Assembly: GCA_030428785.1 (NCBI GenBank)
Contig: JAUIEF010000032.1
Coordinates: forward strand, 1-36,545
Source: a bacterium
GTDB lineage: Bacteria; Planctomycetota; B15-G4
DNA: 36,545 bases
Direction of reading: 5' to 3'
Part shown: piece after piece, positions 1 to 8,112 of the stretch
How positions within the stretch are numbered: the first letter of the stretch is position 1
How the letters are laid out: the number at the start of each line of letters is the position of its first letter
Translations under genes and position numbers: made by a program
The notes under the pieces: model-generated
Seen by the model: only the letters and a program-made list of their open reading frames with translations
The model's database searches: none
Told to the model about the DNA's origin: nothing

Positions 1-525
1 GAGATGGGCTGCAGCTTCGTCGCGCGCAGCTTCTCCGGCGACACGAAGCAGATGGTCAACCTGATCCGCGCGGCCATCAACCACGACGGGCTGGCGTTCA
101 TCGACTGCATCAGCCCGTGCGTGACGTTCAACAACCTCCCGGACAGCACGAAGGGCTTCCAGTGGCTGCGCGAGCACGCCATCAGCCTGCACGAGGTGGG
201 CTTCGTCGCGCCGTACGACGCGAAGGAGGTCGACCAGGAGCCGGGCAAGGACGTGAGCGTCGACATGCCGGACGGCAGCCACATCATGCTGCACGCGCTC
301 GACGGCACGCACGACCCGACGGACATCCAGGCCGCGCGGCGCGTCCTCGAGAAGGACCGCCTCGACCGCGACCACGTCTACACGGGTCTCATCTACTACA
401 ACCCGGACCGCAAGACGCACGACGAGGTCCTGAACCTCGGCGACAAGCCGCTCACCCTCATGAACGAGGACGAGCTGCGCCCGACCGAGGAGGCCTTCTC
501 GGCGCTCCTCGACAGCTACAAGTAG
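1..525 (+). CDS. korB: 2-oxoacid:ferredoxin oxidoreductase, beta subunit (C-terminal part)
   Basis: The 5' end lies outside the window, and the reading frame is open from base 1, so the methionine at base 4 is internal rather than a start. The visible 174 residues match the C-terminal half of the TPP-binding beta subunit of 2-oxoglutarate (or related 2-oxoacid):ferredoxin oxidoreductase. Signs are the segment G-C-S-F-V-A-R-S-F-S-G-D, the I-S-P-C-V-T-F-N-N motif and a TGLIYYN segment near the end. The enzyme oxidatively decarboxylates a 2-oxoacid with CoA and reduces ferredoxin in the cytoplasm. The alpha subunit gene is probably just upstream. The substrate cannot be fixed from this fragment; 2-oxoglutarate is the usual assignment for this subgroup. 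The gene ends in TAG, and 63 bp separate it from the next gene. Confidence 0.88.
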   Translation, partial: EMGCSFVARSFSGDTKQMVNLIRAAINHDGLAFIDCISPCVTFNNLPDSTKGFQWLREHAISLHEVGFVAPYDAKEVDQEPGKDVSVDMPDGSHIMLHALDGTHDPTDIQAARRVLEKDRLDRDHVYTGLIYYNPDRKTHDEVLNLGDKPLTLMNEDELRPTEEAFSALLDSYK

Positions 526-588
526 TCACCGACGTCCGGGCGACCGGGCGCGGCACCACCACCACCGGCGGCGCGGGGAGGCGACGCG

Positions 589-1977
589 ATGCCCGTCTTC
601 GAGCGGGGCGGTCGACAGGTGCTCTTCGTGCACGTCCCGCGGACGGGTGGGCGGGCCATCGAGGCGTACTACGGGCTCGACGGGAGCCGCGCCGCGCCGG
701 ACCGTGACGCGCTGCTGGGTCGCGAGCTGCGGGACGACGCGCCGTACGCGTTGTTCGGCGGGCGCGGCGTGCTGCTGCCGCACCTCACGCCGGCGGAGCT
801 CGAGCGGTTCGGCTACCTGCGCGACGTCGAGCGGTACCTGAGCTTCTGCGTCGTGCGCGACCCGCTCGACCGCGTCGTGAGCAGCTACCGCAGCCGGCCG
901 CGGCGCGAGCCCTTCGGCGCGTGGCTCGCCGGCTTCCTCGACGCCGAGGACCACCCGCACCGCACGCCGCAGCACGCGTTCGTCTACGACGGGCGCGGGC
1001 GGCAGGTCGTGCGCGAGGTGCTGCGCCACGAGGTGCTCTCGCGGAGCTTCCTGCTCTTCGCGCGGCGGTACGGGCTCCAGGCGGGCGCCGAGGGGCTCGG
1101 GCAGCACGACGTGTCGCGCACGCCGGCGGTGAAGCCGACGGCGGCCGAGACGGACATGGTGCTCGACGCCTTCCACGAGGACTTCGACCTCTTCGGGTAC
1201 CGGCGCGACGCGCTCCTGCTGCGCGCGTGCCGGCGCGTCGCGCGCGACGGCGCCGTGACGCTCGGCTTCCTCGCCGCGGACGAGCTGCCGCTCTTCGACC
1301 TCTGGTGGCGGCACGCGCGGGCGCACCCGCTCGACGACATGGTCGTCGTGTGCCACGACGAGGCGTCGGCGTTCCACGTGCGCGCGCGCGGGCTCACGGC
1401 GGTCACGCTGCACTGCGCCCCGGACCCGTTCACGACGGCCCGCGAGCGCGCGCGGCTCGTCAAGCGCCTGCTCGACCAGGCGATCGACGTCGTGCACACG
1501 GGCTTCGACTGCCTGTGGTTCCGGGACCTCCGCCCGCTCCTCGCCGACGGCGACCACGACTGGCAGTTCGGGCTCGACCCGACGGGGCCGCACGCCGCGG
1601 TGTCCGCGTGGGGCTTCGGCCTCGACGCGGGCTTCTGGCGCTGCAACAGCAACGACCGCACGCGGCGCGCGTGGGACCGGCTCGTCGGCTTCACCGAGCG
1701 GCACGGCGACCTCGGCGCGGCGCTCCACGACATGTTCGTGACCGGGCGCATCCGCTGGCGCGAGGCGGACACGCGCGACGGCCGCATCGTCTCGGCGACG
1801 GGCCGCACGCGCGTCCACGACGTGGGCGTCCGCGCGCTGCCCGACACGCTCCTCTCGCGCACGGCGCGCCGCGGCGCGTCGGTGTTCCACCCGGACGTCG
1901 GTGGCGGCACGGTGCGCGAGCGGCTGAGGAAGCTGCACGCGGCGCTGGGCGGCGGGGCGGAGGGCGCGGCGGGGTAG
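589..1977 (+). CDS. Sulfotransferase-family / nucleotide-diphospho-sugar transferase-like fusion protein
   Basis: A 462-residue protein without a signal peptide, preceded by a good ribosome site (GGGGAGG about 7 nt before ATG). Residues 10-26 (VLFVHVPRTGGRAIE) resemble the 5'-phosphosulfate loop of sulfotransferases, and residues 88-101 (VVRDPLDRVVSSYR) the 3'-phosphate-binding strand and helix, so the N-terminal half looks like a PAPS-dependent sulfotransferase. From about residue 220 a different domain begins (VTLGFLAADELPLFDLWW). Its segment DVVHTGFDCLWFRD (301-314) resembles the DxD region of nucleotide-diphospho-sugar transferases, but the first Asp of the usual pair is Gly. The likely job is building or sulfating a surface glycan, which is inference. 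The family call is firmer for the N-terminal half than for the C-terminal half. Confidence 0.7.
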   Translation: MPVFERGGRQVLFVHVPRTGGRAIEAYYGLDGSRAAPDRDALLGRELRDDAPYALFGGRGVLLPHLTPAELERFGYLRDVERYLSFCVVRDPLDRVVSSYRSRPRREPFGAWLAGFLDAEDHPHRTPQHAFVYDGRGRQVVREVLRHEVLSRSFLLFARRYGLQAGAEGLGQHDVSRTPAVKPTAAETDMVLDAFHEDFDLFGYRRDALLLRACRRVARDGAVTLGFLAADELPLFDLWWRHARAHPLDDMVVVCHDEASAFHVRARGLTAVTLHCAPDPFTTARERARLVKRLLDQAIDVVHTGFDCLWFRDLRPLLADGDHDWQFGLDPTGPHAAVSAWGFGLDAGFWRCNSNDRTRRAWDRLVGFTERHGDLGAALHDMFVTGRIRWREADTRDGRIVSATGRTRVHDVGVRALPDTLLSRTARRGASVFHPDVGGGTVRERLRKLHAALGGGAEGAAG

Positions 1978-1995
1978 GAGGCGGGCCGCGGCAGG

Positions 1996-2018
1996 CGTCG
2001 TCGGTTCGCCGGCGGACG
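1996..2018 (+). terminator. Hairpin with TTCG tetraloop after the sulfotransferase fusion gene
   Basis: About 19 nt after the stop codon, a stem of nine pairs (two of them G-T, one bulged A) closes a TTCG tetraloop at 2005-2008. There is no T tract, which is common in very GC-rich genomes. Function as a terminator is inferred from position and shape. Confidence 0.45.
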
Positions 2019-2071
2019 CGTGCGGCAGGGTCGGACCGGCGGCAGCCCGTCACCTCCTCCCGGATCCGCGA

Positions 2072-2077
2072 TACGAT
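2072..2077 (+). promoter_or_regulatory. Candidate -10 box TACGAT for the FG-GAP gene
   Basis: TACGAT within CGATACGATGCG; the same 12-mer precedes the ECF sigma gene on the other strand. Transcription would start near 2084, about 43 nt before the ATG. No convincing -35 element is visible. Confidence 0.45.
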
Positions 2078-2084
2078 GCGTCGA

Positions 2085-2106
2085 GGGACGCCGAAGGGGG
2101 CGTCCC
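2085..2106 (+). other. 5'-UTR hairpin of the FG-GAP gene
   Basis: GGGACGCC and GGCGTCCC form a perfect 8-bp stem with a 6-nt loop (gaaggg). The hairpin begins where transcription from the TACGAT box would start and ends 20 nt before the ATG, leaving the GGAG ribosome site free. It could stabilise the 5' end of the mRNA, or it could be a terminator of the upstream gene. Confidence 0.4.
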
Positions 2107-2126
2107 GCCCCCTCCGGAGCGAACCG

Positions 2127-3887
2127 ATGGTGCGCCCCTCGACCGCAGCCCTCGCGCTCGTCGTCCTCCTGTCCGGCGCCGGCCCGGCCGCCGCCTTCCA
2201 GGCCTCGCAGGAGGCCTACATCAAGGCGTCGAACACCGACCCCATGGACTGGTTCGGCGAGGTGCTCGCGCTCTGGGGCGACACGCTCGTCGTCGCGGCG
2301 AAGGGCGAGGACAGCGCGTCACCGGGCATCGACGGCGACCAGACGGACGACAGCAACCCGAACGCGGGCGCCGTCTACGTCTTCGTGCGCGAGGCCGGTG
2401 CCTGGACGCAGCAGGCCTACATCAAGCCCGACGTCGTCAGCTCGTTCGACTCGTTCGGGCTGTCCGTGGCCCTCCACGCGGACACGCTCGTGGTGGGCGC
2501 GCCCTCGTTCGGCGGCGGCCTCCCCGGCACGGGGATCGTGTACGTGTTCGAGCGCACGGGGACGACCTGGGCGCAGACCGGGACGATCGAGCCCGCGAAC
2601 GAGGCGCTCGACGGGTTCGGCGGGACGGTCGCGCTCGAGGGACACACGCTCGTGGTGGGTGCGCCCTTCGACGACAGCGACGCCGACGGCGTCGACGGTG
2701 ACCCCACGGGCGGCGGCGCGCCGAACGCCGGCGCGGCCTACGTGTTCGAGCGCGTCGACGGCGTCTGGGTCGAGCAGGCGTATCTCAAGGCGTTCCCGTC
2801 GGTGGAGGACGCCTACTTCGGGTCCGCCGTCGACGTGGACGGCGACGCCGTGGTCGTCGGGGCGGACTTCGAGAACCTCGTCTCCGGCGCGGTCTACACG
2901 TACCGCCGCGACGACGCGGGGACGCCGGGCGATCGTTCCGACGACGGCTGGCTGGCGGAACAGCGCCTCACGGAGCCGCCGGGCGGGACGGGGAACCCCG
3001 GGAGCTTCGGATACTCGGTCGCGGTCGACGACGACACGCTCCTCGTCGGTGCTCCGTGCATCGACTACAACTTCGGCGGCGACGCCTACCTCTACCGTCA
3101 CACGGGGCAGGGCTGGTCCTACGACCGGCGGCTCGTGCCGCCGGTCTCCGTGGGCGGGCTCATCGGCTACGCGGCCGGCGTCGGCGTCGCGCTGGACCAG
3201 GACGTCGCCGTCGTGGGGCTCGTCCGCGACTCGAGCGCCGGCGTCGGCGTCGACGACACGCCCTTCGGGTTCGGGCCCACGGCGGCCGGGTCGGCGGTCG
3301 TGTTCGAGCGGACCGGCACGACCTGGCAGGACACGCACTACCTCAAGGCGCAGCACCCGGACGACAACGACTACTTCGGGTCCGCGGTCGCGGTGTGGGA
3401 CGGCACGGTCGCCGTCGGGACCGAGTGGGAGGACAGCGGCGCCACGGGCATCGACGGCGACGAGACGGACGAGTCCGCCGATCGGGCCGGCGCCGTGTGG
3501 GTCTTCGACCTCGACAAGCACTGGTTCGACCTGGGCGGCGGCACGTCGGGCGTCGCGGGCGTGCCGACGCTCACGGGCGACGGGCCGCTCGACGCCGGCA
3601 CGACGACGACCATCGCGCTCACGCGGGCGCCGCCGTCCACGCCCGCGCTCCTCTGGCTCTCGTTCGGCAACGCGCCCTTCGACGCGTTGGGCGGCACGGT
3701 CTACGCGTTCCCGTTCGCGAAGCAGCAGTTCTTCACGACGGACCCGCTCGGTCGGATCTCCGTGAGCGTGCCCTGGCCCGCGGGCGTCCCGGCGGGCACG
3801 AAGTTCTGGCTGCAGGCGATCACGCAGGACCTCACGACGCTCCCCGGCCTCACGCTCTCGAACGGCCTGCGCGGCGAGACGCCCTGA
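2127..3887 (+). CDS. Secreted seven-repeat FG-GAP beta-propeller protein
   Basis: A 586-residue exported protein. The start at 2127 is chosen because it gives a clear signal peptide (hydrophobic run at about 8-23 ending in A-A-A) and a GGAG ribosome site 7 nt upstream; the frame is open much further upstream but that part is not protein-like. Residues 29 to about 470 hold seven FG-GAP-type repeats of 55-75 residues, each running from 'AY(I/L)K' through 'FG..VA...DTLVVGA' to 'GAVYVF.R....W'. Seven repeats suggest a closed seven-bladed propeller. Acidic loops (D-G-D-x-T-D-D) may bind calcium. The last ~115 residues are a separate beta domain with the pattern G-T-V-Y-A-F-P and P-A-G-V-P-A-G-T and a terminal L-S-N-G-L, which I recognise as a common C-terminal module in deep-branching Planctomycetota. 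The ligand is unknown. Confidence 0.85.
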   Translation: MVRPSTAALALVVLLSGAGPAAAFQASQEAYIKASNTDPMDWFGEVLALWGDTLVVAAKGEDSASPGIDGDQTDDSNPNAGAVYVFVREAGAWTQQAYIKPDVVSSFDSFGLSVALHADTLVVGAPSFGGGLPGTGIVYVFERTGTTWAQTGTIEPANEALDGFGGTVALEGHTLVVGAPFDDSDADGVDGDPTGGGAPNAGAAYVFERVDGVWVEQAYLKAFPSVEDAYFGSAVDVDGDAVVVGADFENLVSGAVYTYRRDDAGTPGDRSDDGWLAEQRLTEPPGGTGNPGSFGYSVAVDDDTLLVGAPCIDYNFGGDAYLYRHTGQGWSYDRRLVPPVSVGGLIGYAAGVGVALDQDVAVVGLVRDSSAGVGVDDTPFGFGPTAAGSAVVFERTGTTWQDTHYLKAQHPDDNDYFGSAVAVWDGTVAVGTEWEDSGATGIDGDETDESADRAGAVWVFDLDKHWFDLGGGTSGVAGVPTLTGDGPLDAGTTTTIALTRAPPSTPALLWLSFGNAPFDALGGTVYAFPFAKQQFFTTDPLGRISVSVPWPAGVPAGTKFWLQAITQDLTTLPGLTLSNGLRGETP

Positions 3888-3899
3888 CGCGCGTCGCCG

Positions 3900-3925
3900 A
3901 CACCCGGCGTTCGCGGGGCGGGTGT
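3900..3925 (+). terminator. Hairpin after the FG-GAP gene
   Basis: ACACCCG (3900-3906) pairs with CGGGTGT (3919-3925), and two further pairs close a TTCG tetraloop inside. It lies 12 nt after the stop codon. A T-poor, GC-rich stem; terminator role inferred from position. Confidence 0.5.
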
Positions 3926-4052
3926 TGACTCATGGTCCACGACCGTGGGGAGTCCCGGGAGATCGAGATGTCTCGCCGCCGAGCACGGACCGTCGTCGCC
4001 TTCGGCCTCCGGGGCTCGGCGGGGGCCTCCGGGTGGAGGGTTCCCTGATGCA

Positions 4053-4074
4053 TCCGCCCTGATCGCCGGGCGGA
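4053..4074 (-). terminator. Hairpin downstream of the secreted orphan at 4093-5589
   Basis: TCCGCCC and GGGCGGA form a perfect 7-bp stem with an 8-nt loop, 18 nt past the stop of the minus-strand gene. The 205-bp gap between the two convergent genes thus holds one hairpin for each gene. A short direct repeat of GGCCTCCGGG also occurs here (about 4005-4034). Confidence 0.45.
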
Positions 4075-4092
4075 GGCTCGCGCCGCGCCCCG

Positions 4093-5589
4093 TCAGTCCA
4101 AGACGGTGAACGACGTGGTCACCGACATGCGGCGCGCGAAGTCGAAGTCGGAGAGGTCCGCGGCGACGCCGACCGAGCCCGCCTCGATGACGAGGGGGAT
4201 CCCGAGGGAGCACACGGGCGCGACGCCGGCGAGCGGCAGCATGTTCGTGACGGCCCAGCGGTCGCCGGGCGCCGGGTCGCCGAAGGGGTCCGGCTCCGGG
4301 TGGCCGGCGACGGCCGTGTGGAGCAGCAGCAACCAGTGCTGGACGCTCACCGGCTGGGGCCAGGCGAACCCGGGCGAGATGGACGACGAGACGCCCACGG
4401 GCAGGCGCGTGCCGGGCGGTCCCACGAGGGCGTCCGCGATGCCCGTCGGTGGCACGCCGAGGATCCCGCCCCAGTCGAGCTGGTGCCAGACCGTGCGCAG
4501 GCCGCCGCCGTCGGGGCCGTTGTCCCAGATCATGTAGCCGAGCGTCGGCACGCCGCCGTTCGGCGAGCCGGTCGGGTCCTGCACGGCGAACCCCGTGTTC
4601 GGGTTGAGCGTGCCGCCGAGCCCGGACAACGACACGCCGCCGTGTCGCCCGACGTCCCAGCCGCCGTTGGGATTCGAGGGCGACGTCGACGTCGCGACCT
4701 CGTACGACCCGTTGCCCTGGAAGCCGGCGGGGTTCAACGCGGTGTGGATCGTCGGTTCCGGGGACTTCATGTGCCACGCGTACTCGACGTTCGAGAAGAA
4801 CGTCTGGAGCTGGGTCAGGTCACCGGACGTCGCCACCGTGTTCGACGAGTACGGGTTGAGCTCGTCGTTCGACATCGCCCAGTACTGTCGGCCGCTGCCG
4901 CCGTTCGTGAGCCAGTGCCACCAGCCGTCGGCGTGGTCGAACGTCACCAGCGCGCTCGGCATCCAGGTGAACTCCACGTCCCAGCAGAGGCCCGTCGATG
5001 CGATGGGGAGCGACGCCTGGCCTCCCGCGACGAGCCAGACCGTGCCGCCGCCCGCCCCCGTGATGCCGTGGTTCGGGAACATCATCATGCTGTGGCTCGG
5101 GATCCCGAGCACCGATCCCAGCCCGCCGACCAGGAAGCTGACGCTCGCGCCGGCCGGCGTCCCGTACGGGAGCGCGCCCCCTGTCGTGACCCCCGCGGGG
5201 ATGCCGCCGCTCGTGCAGCTCGGCCGCGTGAAGACGACCTGGTCGTTGTTGTTCAGGTCCCGGAGTTCCAGCCAGGTGATGAGCGGGAAGTCGAGCGCCG
5301 GCGCCGGTGCGGTGCCCAGCACGCACGCGGAGGCGAAGAACGACGTCTGCCGGTAGCCGAACTGTCCGACGGCCGTGAGGTGGTTGCCGCGCAGGTCGTT
5401 CCCGTCGATCCACATGCCGATGCCGTCGCGCCCCGGCACCTGCCCGGGCCCGGCCCCGACGCCCACGTACACGACGTCCATGCCGTTGGTGAGCGTGTGC
5501 CAGTTCGTCGACTGGGCGGAGGCGGGCGCCGCAGCGGCCAGGAGCAGCACGAGGACGGCGTCGCGAAGTCGATGGAGTGGACGGGTCAT
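4093..5589 (-). CDS. Secreted protein of unknown function
   Basis: A 498-residue protein with a clear signal peptide (positive start, hydrophobic run at about 11-23, cleavage after P-A-S-A). I do not recognise the family. The mature part is rich in Gly, Thr, Pro, Asn and Trp with few Lys, has many short hydrophobic strands, and contains repeated W-H-x-L/W-L elements (for example WHTLTNGMDV near the start, GWWHWLTNGG and VWHQLDWGG further on). This suggests an extracellular all-beta protein. A few Cys could form disulfides. It stands alone: convergent with the FG-GAP gene and divergent from bioB, with a TAGACT box about 66 nt upstream. The ribosome site is weak. Confidence 0.75.
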   Translation of the reverse strand: MTRPLHRLRDAVLVLLLAAAAPASAQSTNWHTLTNGMDVVYVGVGAGPGQVPGRDGIGMWIDGNDLRGNHLTAVGQFGYRQTSFFASACVLGTAPAPALDFPLITWLELRDLNNNDQVVFTRPSCTSGGIPAGVTTGGALPYGTPAGASVSFLVGGLGSVLGIPSHSMMMFPNHGITGAGGGTVWLVAGGQASLPIASTGLCWDVEFTWMPSALVTFDHADGWWHWLTNGGSGRQYWAMSNDELNPYSSNTVATSGDLTQLQTFFSNVEYAWHMKSPEPTIHTALNPAGFQGNGSYEVATSTSPSNPNGGWDVGRHGGVSLSGLGGTLNPNTGFAVQDPTGSPNGGVPTLGYMIWDNGPDGGGLRTVWHQLDWGGILGVPPTGIADALVGPPGTRLPVGVSSSISPGFAWPQPVSVQHWLLLLHTAVAGHPEPDPFGDPAPGDRWAVTNMLPLAGVAPVCSLGIPLVIEAGSVGVAADLSDFDFARRMSVTTSFTVLD

Positions 5590-5655
5590 GAGGTCGTGTC
5601 CGCGGGGGGCGTCGCTCTGTCACCCCGCCGTCCCCCTTCCGTTTCCCGATTCGTC

Positions 5656-5661
5656 AGTCTA
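5656..5661 (-). promoter_or_regulatory. Candidate -10 box TAGACT for the secreted orphan
   Basis: TAGACT read on the minus strand, about 66 nt before the ATG at 5589. The same hexamer lies upstream of the UGA-containing thioredoxin gene. No -35 recognised. Confidence 0.4.
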
Positions 5662-5789
5662 CTCGCGAGGTGCCGAGCGCGGGCCGTGTTCGTGGACCTC
5701 GCGGATCGTCGGGAGTGACGGACGCCGCGGGCTCCGGGCCCCCGCGCCCGGCGGCGGGCGACCCCACCGCGCCCCGCCCCCCGAATCGC

Positions 5790-5795
5790 TAGAAT
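5790..5795 (+). promoter_or_regulatory. Candidate -10 box TAGAAT for the biotin operon
   Basis: TAGAAT in the context TCGCTAGAATCCCGG, 39 nt before the bioB ATG, differing by one base from the sigma-70 consensus TATAAT. The predicted leader is about 33 nt. I see no BirA or BioR operator-like palindrome around it, so regulation is unclear. Confidence 0.45.
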
Positions 5796-5834
5796 CCCGG
5801 CTCCGCCCGCCCCCCGCACCCGGAGCCCCCGCGC

Positions 5835-6935
5835 ATGCGCGACGTCATCAGGAGCCTGGAGGAGAAGGTCCTCGCCGGCGGCGAGGTCTCCGTCGACGAG
5901 GCCACGCAGCTGCTCGAGGGCGTGGGCCGGGACGACCTCATGGACCTGCTGGCCTCCGCCGACCGCATCCGGCGGCGCTTCGTGGGCGACGAGGTCCACC
6001 TCTGCAGCATCGTCAACGCGAAGAGCGGGCGCTGCTCCGAGGACTGCGGCTTCTGCGCGCAGTCGGTGAAGTTCAAGACGGGCATCGACGAGTACGAGCT
6101 GCTCGGCGAGGACAAGGCGCTCGCCGCCGCGGAGCGGGCCGCCGAGAACGGCGCGGAGGCGCTGGGGCTCGTCGCGGCCTGGCGCGGGCTCGAGCAGGGT
6201 CCGACGCTCGACCGCGTGACGACGCTCATCCGCAAGGTGAGCGACGGCGGCAAGGTGCACGCCGACGCGTCGCTGGGCCTCATCGACGACCCGGAGGTCG
6301 CGCGGCGGCTGCGCGAGGCCGGCCTGCAGACCTACAACCACAACCTCGAGACCGCGGCGAGCCACTTCGGCACGGTGTGCGAGACGCACACGCGTGAGGA
6401 CCGGCTGCGCACGATCTCGCTCGTGCGCGAGGCCGGGATGAACGTGTGCTCGGGCGGCATCCTCGGCATGGGCGAGACGCCGCGGCAGCGCGCCGAGCTC
6501 GCCGCCGAGCTGCGCGAGGTCGACCCGGACATGGTGCCGCTCAACTTCCTCAACCCCATCGAGGGCACGCCGGCGGGCGCCGACTTCGAGGCCATGCAGC
6601 CGCTCGACGCGCTCAAGTGCATCGCGGTCTTCCGCTTCATGCTGCCGAAGCACCACCTCATGGTGGCGGGCGGGCGCGAGGTCGTGCTGGGGCACCTCGC
6701 CCCGCTCATGTACCTGGCGGGCGCGAGCGCGGCGATGGTCGGCGACTACCTCACGACGGGCGGCACGCCGGCGAGCGAGGACCACGCGGTCATCGCGGAG
6801 ATGGGCATGACGCCGCGGCCGCAGGGCGCGTGCTCGGAGTCGCCGCGGCCGATGGCGGTGCAGCGCGCGGCGGCTTCGACCATGGGTGGCGCGAACGCGC
6901 CGGTGGCGGAAGGCGTCGCCCATGACCACGCCTGA
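5835..6935 (+). CDS. bioB: Biotin synthase
   Basis: A radical SAM enzyme that inserts sulfur into dethiobiotin to form biotin, the last step of the pathway. Of 366 residues, C67, C71 and C74 form the CxxxCxxC site (G-R-C-S-E-D-C-G-F-C-A-Q) for the SAM-binding 4Fe-4S cluster. YNHNLET (about 166-172) and the C-S-G-G-I-L-G-M-G-E segment are family hallmarks. The length is slightly above the usual 320-350 because of an Ala/Gly-rich tail after residue 335. GGAG lies 9 nt before the ATG. First gene of bioB-F-A-D; its last 14 nt overlap bioF, so the two are probably translationally coupled. Confidence 0.97.
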   Translation: MRDVIRSLEEKVLAGGEVSVDEATQLLEGVGRDDLMDLLASADRIRRRFVGDEVHLCSIVNAKSGRCSEDCGFCAQSVKFKTGIDEYELLGEDKALAAAERAAENGAEALGLVAAWRGLEQGPTLDRVTTLIRKVSDGGKVHADASLGLIDDPEVARRLREAGLQTYNHNLETAASHFGTVCETHTREDRLRTISLVREAGMNVCSGGILGMGETPRQRAELAAELREVDPDMVPLNFLNPIEGTPAGADFEAMQPLDALKCIAVFRFMLPKHHLMVAGGREVVLGHLAPLMYLAGASAAMVGDYLTTGGTPASEDHAVIAEMGMTPRPQGACSESPRPMAVQRAAASTMGGANAPVAEGVAHDHA

Positions 6936-8112
6936 GGGCGTCTGCACCGATACGGCCATCGACCGTCAGGTGCTCGAGACGCTCGGCGCGCTCGACGCGG
7001 CCGGGCGGCGGCGTGACCTGCGGCGCGTCGAGGCCGACGGGCGCTGCCGCGTGCGCGTCGACGGGCGGCCCGCCGTGTCCTTCGCGAGCTGCGACTACCT
7101 GGGCCTCGCCACGGACCCGCGCCTCGCGTCGGCCGCCGCGGAGGCCGCGCGCGCCGAGGGCACGAGCAGCGGCTCGGCGCGCCTGCTCGCCGGGCACGAC
7201 GACGCGCTCGCCGCGCTCGAGGCGGAGCTCGCCGCGACCTTCGGTGCGCCCGCCGCGCTCGTGTTCAGCAGCGGGTACCTCGCGAACCTCGGCGTCGTCA
7301 CGGCGCTCGCGGGGCGCGACGACCTCATCGTGAGCGACCGGCTCAGTCATGCGAGCACCGTCGACGCGTGCCGCCTGTCCGGCGCGACGGTGCGCGTCAC
7401 GGCGCACGACGACACGGCCGCGCTGCGTGACGCGCTCGCGGACGCCGGGAGCTTCGGCCGCGCGCTCGTGCTCGTCGAGGGCGTCTACAGCATGGACGGC
7501 GACCGGGCGCCGCTCGACGTCGTCGCGGACCTCGCCGCCGCGGCGGGCGCGCACGTCGTCGTGGACGACGCGCACGGGCTCGGCGCGGTCGGGCCCGGCG
7601 GGCGCGGCGCGGCGGCGGCCGCGGGCGTCGCGGAGCGGGTCGCCGTGCAGGTCGGCAACCTCGGGAAGGCGCTCGGCTCGTTCGGCGGCTTCGTGCTGTG
7701 CGGGGAGACGACGCGCGAGCTGCTCGTCCAGACGAGCCGCAGCTTCGTGTTCACCTGCGCGCCGCCGCCGACGTCGGTGGCCGCCGCGCGCGCGGCGCTC
7801 GCCGTGCTGCGCGACGAACCGGAGCGGGTCGAGCGGCTGCAGCGCAACGGCGGGGTCGTGCGCGCGTCGTTGCGCGACGCGGGAGTCGACGTGCCGGACG
7901 GTGACACGCCCATCGTCCCCGTGCCGGTCGGCGAGGACCGCCGCGCGGTGGCCGTCGCGGCGCGGCTCCTCGAGCGCGGCTGGTTCGTGCCCGCCGTGCG
8001 CCCGCCGACGGTCCCCGAGGGGAGCGCGCGCCTGCGTCTCACCGTCACGGCCCTCCACGAGGAGGCCGAGTGCCGCGACGTCGCGGTCGCCATCGCGGAG
8101 GCGCTGTCGTGA
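6922..8112 (+). CDS. bioF: 8-amino-7-oxononanoate synthase
   Basis: A PLP-dependent alpha-oxoamine synthase condensing pimeloyl thioester with L-alanine to give 8-amino-7-oxononanoate. The start at 6922 lies inside the bioB end with a purine-rich site upstream, giving 396 residues. Visible hallmarks: S-C-D-Y-L-G-L near the N-terminus, G-S-A-R-L-L-A-G-H, the E-G-V-Y-S-M-D-G motif, V-D-D-A-H-G-L-G (PLP-binding Asp and His) and N-L-G-K-A-L-G with K249 as the Schiff-base lysine. Its stop overlaps the bioA start as GTGA, which implies coupled translation. CoA-linked synthases (Kbl) share this fold, but the setting between bioB and bioA settles the assignment. Confidence 0.95.
   Translation: MTTPEGVCTDTAIDRQVLETLGALDAAGRRRDLRRVEADGRCRVRVDGRPAVSFASCDYLGLATDPRLASAAAEAARAEGTSSGSARLLAGHDDALAALEAELAATFGAPAALVFSSGYLANLGVVTALAGRDDLIVSDRLSHASTVDACRLSGATVRVTAHDDTAALRDALADAGSFGRALVLVEGVYSMDGDRAPLDVVADLAAAAGAHVVVDDAHGLGAVGPGGRGAAAAAGVAERVAVQVGNLGKALGSFGGFVLCGETTRELLVQTSRSFVFTCAPPPTSVAAARAALAVLRDEPERVERLQRNGGVVRASLRDAGVDVPDGDTPIVPVPVGEDRRAVAVAARLLERGWFVPAVRPPTVPEGSARLRLTVTALHEEAECRDVAVAIAEALS

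Noticed and set aside
921..2126. Extension of the FG-GAP gene upstream to base 921
   Set aside because: The extension overlaps the sulfotransferase fusion in another frame, is Arg/Ala-rich, and would bury the signal peptide that starts at 2127.
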